A stretch of DNA of 64,000 nucleotides from Diplonema japonicum (Eukaryota > Euglenozoa > Diplonemea > Diplonemida > Diplonemidae), in contig OZ025700.1 in assembly GCA_964019335.1 (NCBI GenBank), forward strand, positions 1 to 64,000, in the 5' to 3' direction. This document shows, piece after piece, positions 60,597 to 64,000 of the stretch; positions within the stretch are counted from its first letter, which is position 1; every line of letters begins with the position of its first letter. The notes beneath the pieces are model-generated. The model had not been told where the DNA came from and made no database searches. It saw nothing but the letters and a program-made list of their open reading frames with translations. The position numbers were made by a program, and so were the translations under genes.

Positions 60597-62435
60597 CTAC
60601 GCATTGCAGGTGGTACAGTCAACGACCTCTCGCAAGAACATCGTCGCGTATGCAGAAGGCTTCAATGTGAAGCTCACACGGAGAGCGGTCAGTGGGCCGT
60701 CTGGCTTAGGCGGCTGCTCCTTGAAGCCTGCGACACACAGATCATCTGAGGGTTCATAGAGCTTGCCTGTAGTTACGTTGTACTCACAGTGCTGCAGCGA
60801 CTCGTCGTCTTCCGCATACGGTGTCAACGACCATGTGAGGCTGCCGGGTATCGCAGCCACAGACCTATACCCGCCGAACAAGTTCATCGTTTTCGGGTTG
60901 ATTTGGCAATTGCTCTTCCCAAGCAGCCCCGTAGCCCTATACTTCATCAGACACTCCTCATAGCTGCTTTTGTCACAGCCTTTTGCTCCAGGGTAGCACA
61001 AATCCGGGTCGCACCCAGGCAGTGGCATCACTACATCAGCCAATGTGTAATTCCCAGATGCCACATCGTCCGCCGTCAGTTGCATCACAGCCTGCAGCGA
61101 CCCATGTGACCCCTTCCCAGTCACCACCAGATCACCCTCGATGGGCTGCAGCCCGTGTTGTGCGGTCCGCTTTGAAACCATTTCATTCCACACCAGGCTC
61201 TGCAAAGCATGAAAGTATAGCGACCTGGTGTTTCTAGGCAAGGCTTCGAAAGCCCGAATGTACTCGCCGGGGTACCCGGACAGAGCTTGCAGGATGGTCC
61301 TCTCCGTTAGGCACCAGTGAGGAGCCTTTTCAAGTACGCCCGAGATGTCACCAGGGGTCTCCCGCCAGTGATCCACAGCAGGCTGGAATTCCTTTACTAC
61401 TTCCGCTTTGGACTGTAAGATCGTATCGAGAGCCTTCTTCATGTCCCCCTCAAGGATATGGATGGCAACCATGTGTGTTGGGATGCTGGTCGTACCGAAT
61501 CTTTGCAGCCCGAAGTAGTTGATGAACCCCTTGGCGGCAACCTTCTGCATAGCGACTTCTATTTCTTCCTGCTTGCCAGTGAAGTTCCTCAACACGATGC
61601 TGAACCTGTTCCCCGAATGCATCCCAAGCTTCACTTCTGTGTCCTTATAGCAAAAGTCCCCCACTCTTACCACGGCACCCTTCCCGAAAGGTGTGGAATT
61701 TAGACCGGCTAACTTGTCTGTTGTGATTCTGTATGCAGAAACCCTTTGAGCGGTGATGGCACGTTTGTCTTTGGTGCCTGCTGTGGAGAGTGTCTTGTGA
61801 TTCACGTGGAGCTTCGAGGCGAGTGCTTTCAAGCACTGCCCGGTTTCTATGTTCTCCTTGTAGAGGGTGAAATGCACGTAGCTCCCGCGTCCCTTGGGCC
61901 ATACAGAACGGCCGTTTGTGTTGGCCAAAGTCTTGACCTTAATGAGCCCATTCTCGGAGTAGGAGGCAAGCTTGGGGAAGTACTTCTTGATAGTTTTGTG
62001 CAAGGCGGTGCGCTGCGCTTTGTCGAGCTCAGTGGACGTGAGGAGGATGCCTTCTTTGCAGTGAAGGAATCCCGACTTTGGATTGATGTGCTTCTTGAGT
62101 GTTTCAATGCTCTCCTCGGGGATCCCGGCCTCCTGCAGGGCCGGGTATCCAAGGACAGCTTTCTCCGCAGCAGTGCCACCAAGTTCATCCGGTTCGCCCT
62201 CCTCAGACAGTGCATTCATATCTTTCAAGACACATGCGTCATCACCCCACACCTCTCTCACAACAAAGTCGCTGAATCTCCCTTTCAACACACAATTGTA
62301 CCTCGTGATCTCTTCATTCATGTACTGTATGATACCAACTGCTTCATTGCTGGCAGATGCACTCCTGGTGTACTCTACTTTCGGCTTCTTCGCTTCACTG
62401 TCCTTTACCTCTTCCTGATCCAATGTTCTCTTCAT
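60597..62435 (-). CDS. TruD/PUS7-family tRNA pseudouridine synthase
   Basis: Single exon, 612 aa; the start MKRTLDQEEV was chosen because CCTCCCCCAG lies 6 nt upstream. A basic N-terminus (EAKKPKVEYTR) is followed by FSDFVVREV (family F.V.E), the catalytic motif AGTKDKRAITAQRVSAYR with the active-site Asp, RNFTGKQEEI and the TruD landmark NYFGLQRFGTTSIPTHMV. It then has the long TRUD insertion and C-terminal SNCQINPKTM... SYEECLMKY. PUS7-type enzymes isomerise U to pseudouridine in tRNA and other RNAs. Length and motif order are typical of eukaryotic PUS7. It is the first complete gene of the window in transcription order. Confidence 0.95.
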   Translation of the reverse strand: MKRTLDQEEVKDSEAKKPKVEYTRSASASNEAVGIIQYMNEEITRYNCVLKGRFSDFVVREVWGDDACVLKDMNALSEEGEPDELGGTAAEKAVLGYPALQEAGIPEESIETLKKHINPKSGFLHCKEGILLTSTELDKAQRTALHKTIKKYFPKLASYSENGLIKVKTLANTNGRSVWPKGRGSYVHFTLYKENIETGQCLKALASKLHVNHKTLSTAGTKDKRAITAQRVSAYRITTDKLAGLNSTPFGKGAVVRVGDFCYKDTEVKLGMHSGNRFSIVLRNFTGKQEEIEVAMQKVAAKGFINYFGLQRFGTTSIPTHMVAIHILEGDMKKALDTILQSKAEVVKEFQPAVDHWRETPGDISGVLEKAPHWCLTERTILQALSGYPGEYIRAFEALPRNTRSLYFHALQSLVWNEMVSKRTAQHGLQPIEGDLVVTGKGSHGSLQAVMQLTADDVASGNYTLADVVMPLPGCDPDLCYPGAKGCDKSSYEECLMKYRATGLLGKSNCQINPKTMNLFGGYRSVAAIPGSLTWSLTPYAEDDESLQHCEYNVTTGKLYEPSDDLCVAGFKEQPPKPDGPLTALRVSFTLKPSAYATMFLREVVDCTTCNA

Positions 62436-62603
62436 GGTTGACTGGGGGAGGTGTTGAGGAATAATGAAACTGAAAAGATTCAATAAACAGGGAGGAAAAA
62501 TACTTTGCATGAACGCGATGATTGAGATATCAGATCGCGGACATGATCCATAGGCCGGCCGCAATAAAGGGCCACTAGAGGGACAACAAAGCAAAAAAGA
62601 AAT

Positions 62604-62661
62604 ATAAAAGGTAAAAAGAGGAAATCCCTGATTTTTGGGACGTCCTCTTTTTACCTTTTAT
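62604..62661. other. 19-bp perfect stem-loop
   Basis: 62604-62622 (ATAAAAGGTAAAAAGAGGA) pairs exactly with 62643-62661 over 19 bp, loop 20 nt. It lies in the leader region of the TruD gene on the minus strand. It may be an RNA hairpin, a transcription signal or a small inverted-repeat remnant. Confidence 0.75.
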
Positions 62662-63153
62662 TAAAAAAAAGAAATATATAAAAAAAAAGGGGGGTAGAGT
62701 TTTGATTGAGTGGGGAGGAAAAGAAAGGAAAAGAAAGGAAAGAGAAAGAAAAGAGAAAGAACAGAGAAGCATTGCAAACAGCCTGCCTATGCCGACAAGA
62801 AGGTCAGAAAGGTTAGAACCGTCTGTCAATTTGCTTAGTTCTCGGACCGCATTAATCAACCGCCCCTCCGGGGTGGGGGAGGGGAGGGGGGGGATTCATG
62901 CGCAATAGATAGGTGGGGTACGAGATGGGTTAAAGGTGGGGTTGAAATAAAATTCTACCCGCATAAAGAGAAAAAGAGGCGGTATAGTGAAGATTGATAA
63001 TACACAGTCGGGGAACCACTCCACTTCCTCAACATCTTGGATTTACTCACTCCCCGTATACACCCTCTTATCTGCATGCCTTACCCAAAGGGTTTAGAGA
63101 AACAAAAAAAAATAGAATATAAGTGTAGAAAGCTGGGAGGAATTTTATTTTTC

Positions 63154-63170
63154 CACGTTACGATAACGTG
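63154..63170. other. Short palindromic hairpin
   Basis: CACGTTA / TAACGTG with a CGA loop, flanked by T and A runs that extend the stem imperfectly. Confidence 0.6.
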
Positions 63171-63470
63171 AAAAATATATATAGGATACAGCAACACCTG
63201 TTCTTGGTTCACGCCTCTTCTTTTTTCTGTCATCAATCCTAAGAGGGGACAGAGTTGTTGCAGAAAATAGGTAGTGAGCTACAAAAAAGAAGAACGAGGG
63301 CCTAAAAATGCGAACCATGTTTAAAAGTATTCATAAGAATAGAATCAACGCGTACGACAGAAAGCCATCGAAAATCAATGTAACTAACTAAGTTCAGAGA
63401 GATATATGATTTCGGATTTAATAGTTTCATTTTCTTGTATCAATGATCAACCTTTTTTTGGACTACCTTC

Positions 63471-64000
63471 CTAAAAGCTGGGAGCACTGAAGCACGTGCA
63501 CTTGTTCCTGTTGGAGAAGGCAGGTCCAGAGGGCTTCTTCCCACACAGGGGTCCTCCGTTCCCTGCATTGCGCTGCACGAAGACAGAGAAGTGGAGGAGG
63601 TCCCTGGTGAGGGGAATCTCGATGGAGGGGGCCCCTCCCACCTCCACCCGCCTGAAGGTCGCTGTCGGGAGAGAAGTTGCGGGAGAGGGAGCCCCAGAGA
63701 AGGTGGGGACATACTTGGGCCCGCAGCTTCCAGCCTCGAAGCCTGCGTCGAGCAGCCCGTGAGGAAGGCCCCCGTTCAGAGCAGAGCTGCAGGGGAGGCA
63801 GTTGTGGAGCGTCACATAAAAGGTGCACGGGTCGCTGCCCAAACACGTCAGCCGCAGAGACATCCCCTTCTTCCCGTGGGCTCCCATGTGCGCAGAAGAC
63901 CCTGCTAACCAAGACGGCATGTCCACCCACTTCTGACCGCTAAGCTCCTCCTCAGTCGAAGACCCCTCTGCCCCCACAAGCTTCTCCACAGGGTCCTTTC
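63471..64000 (-). CDS. 3' part of a secreted or surface protein, runs off the window
   Basis: The open minus-strand frame enters at the right edge and ends at a TAG (63471-63473). Visible: KLVGAEGSSTEEELSG, MPSWLAGSSAHMGAHGKKG, LTCLGSDPCTFYVTLHNCL, GNGGPLCGKKPSGPAF, CTCFSAPSF. Several Cys and Gly/Pro-rich spacing suggest an extracellular beta-rich domain. The last ~130 codons are duplicated at 51225-51622. The missing 5' part may encode an LVIVD-type propeller, because that is what precedes the copy at 51.2 kb, although the join there is rearranged. No family name is assigned. Confidence 0.7.
   Translation of the reverse strand, partial: KDPVEKLVGAEGSSTEEELSGQKWVDMPSWLAGSSAHMGAHGKKGMSLRLTCLGSDPCTFYVTLHNCLPCSSALNGGLPHGLLDAGFEAGSCGPKYVPTFSGAPSPATSLPTATFRRVEVGGAPSIEIPLTRDLLHFSVFVQRNAGNGGPLCGKKPSGPAFSNRNKCTCFSAPSF

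Larger units (their letters stand above)
62436..63470. other. Intergenic region upstream of TruD, with hairpins and poly(A)
   Basis: About 1 kb without a gene. It holds two hairpins (62604-62661 and 63154-63170), purine-rich runs near 62690-62770 and a G-rich stretch 62870-62900. Confidence 0.65.

Noticed and set aside
1-64000. CRISPR arrays, integrase/IS elements, bacterial operons with ribosome-binding sites
   Set aside because: No spaced direct repeats of the CRISPR type, no transposase or integrase motifs; spliceosomal introns show the DNA is eukaryotic.

Overview
The window is about 64 kb of nuclear DNA from a single-celled eukaryote, most likely a euglenozoan and probably a diplonemid. 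Four observations support this. (1) Every convincing gene lies on the minus strand, from the right edge down to about 7.7 kb, with gaps often of only 50-150 nt, as in polycistronic directional gene clusters. (2) Nearly every start codon has an AG acceptor (usually ACAG) within about 2-30 nt upstream, as expected if mRNA 5' ends are made by spliced-leader (SL) trans-splicing. (3) Two identical 38-nt minus-strand sequences at 1657-1694 and 5152-5189 end in ACAGTTTCTGTACTTTATTG, which I recall as the 3' half of euglenozoan and especially diplonemid SL exons. (4) The window encodes both a phosphofructokinase ending in Ala-Lys-Leu (a PTS1 signal) and the PTS1 receptor PEX5, as expected for glycosome-like peroxisomes. 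The genus cannot be named from the sequence.

Layout. 1-474: (GGGTTTGC)n array with the G-rich strand pointing into the window. 475-5.6 kb: subtelomere-like, homopolymer-rich DNA with three copies (two near full length, one 5' fragment) of an AlkB-like 2OG-Fe(II) dioxygenase gene, minisatellites, a 190-bp direct repeat and a high-complexity island of unknown nature. 5.6-7.7 kb: little or no coding content. 7.7-50.6 kb: dense cluster of 26 minus-strand genes. 50.6-53.9 kb: degraded LVIVD-type pseudogene and a repeat/tRNA-like patch. 53.9-62.4 kb: four more genes. 62.4-64 kb: non-coding DNA, then the 3' end of a secreted Cys-containing gene that is also present as a truncated copy at 51.2 kb.

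Gene content, in transcription order from the right: TruD/PUS7 pseudouridine synthase; a membrane protein with a cytoplasmic PDZ and Tudor-like repeats; a BPL_N glutamine-amidotransferase-like protein; an SK-like K+ channel; an SPRY-like/CH/EF-hand protein; DCN1-like; a Pro/Lys/Glu-rich protein; a divergent kinesin; PRPP synthetase; an SPRY-like/EF-hand protein; a TLC membrane protein; an Arg/Pro-rich protein; PEX5; two small or SAM proteins; a zinc-knuckle/PDZ protein; a W-motif protein; a SAM/EF-hand/dynein-D6-like chimera; an Alg14-Alg13 fusion; three small unknowns; a coiled-coil protein; PFK; a POT transporter; a PC-esterase-like type II membrane protein; an ankyrin/TPR protein; an unknown; a PPR protein; and a secreted subtilisin.

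Gene structure. I reconstructed 53 introns of 26-73 nt. 46 begin GTATG, and the others begin GTATT, GTATC, GTATA, GTACA or GTGTG; all end AG. Every assembled model has a length divisible by three and a single stop. Several introns are multiples of three without stops and would be read through by a naive ORF caller. Domain names rest on motif recognition alone, because no database search was possible.
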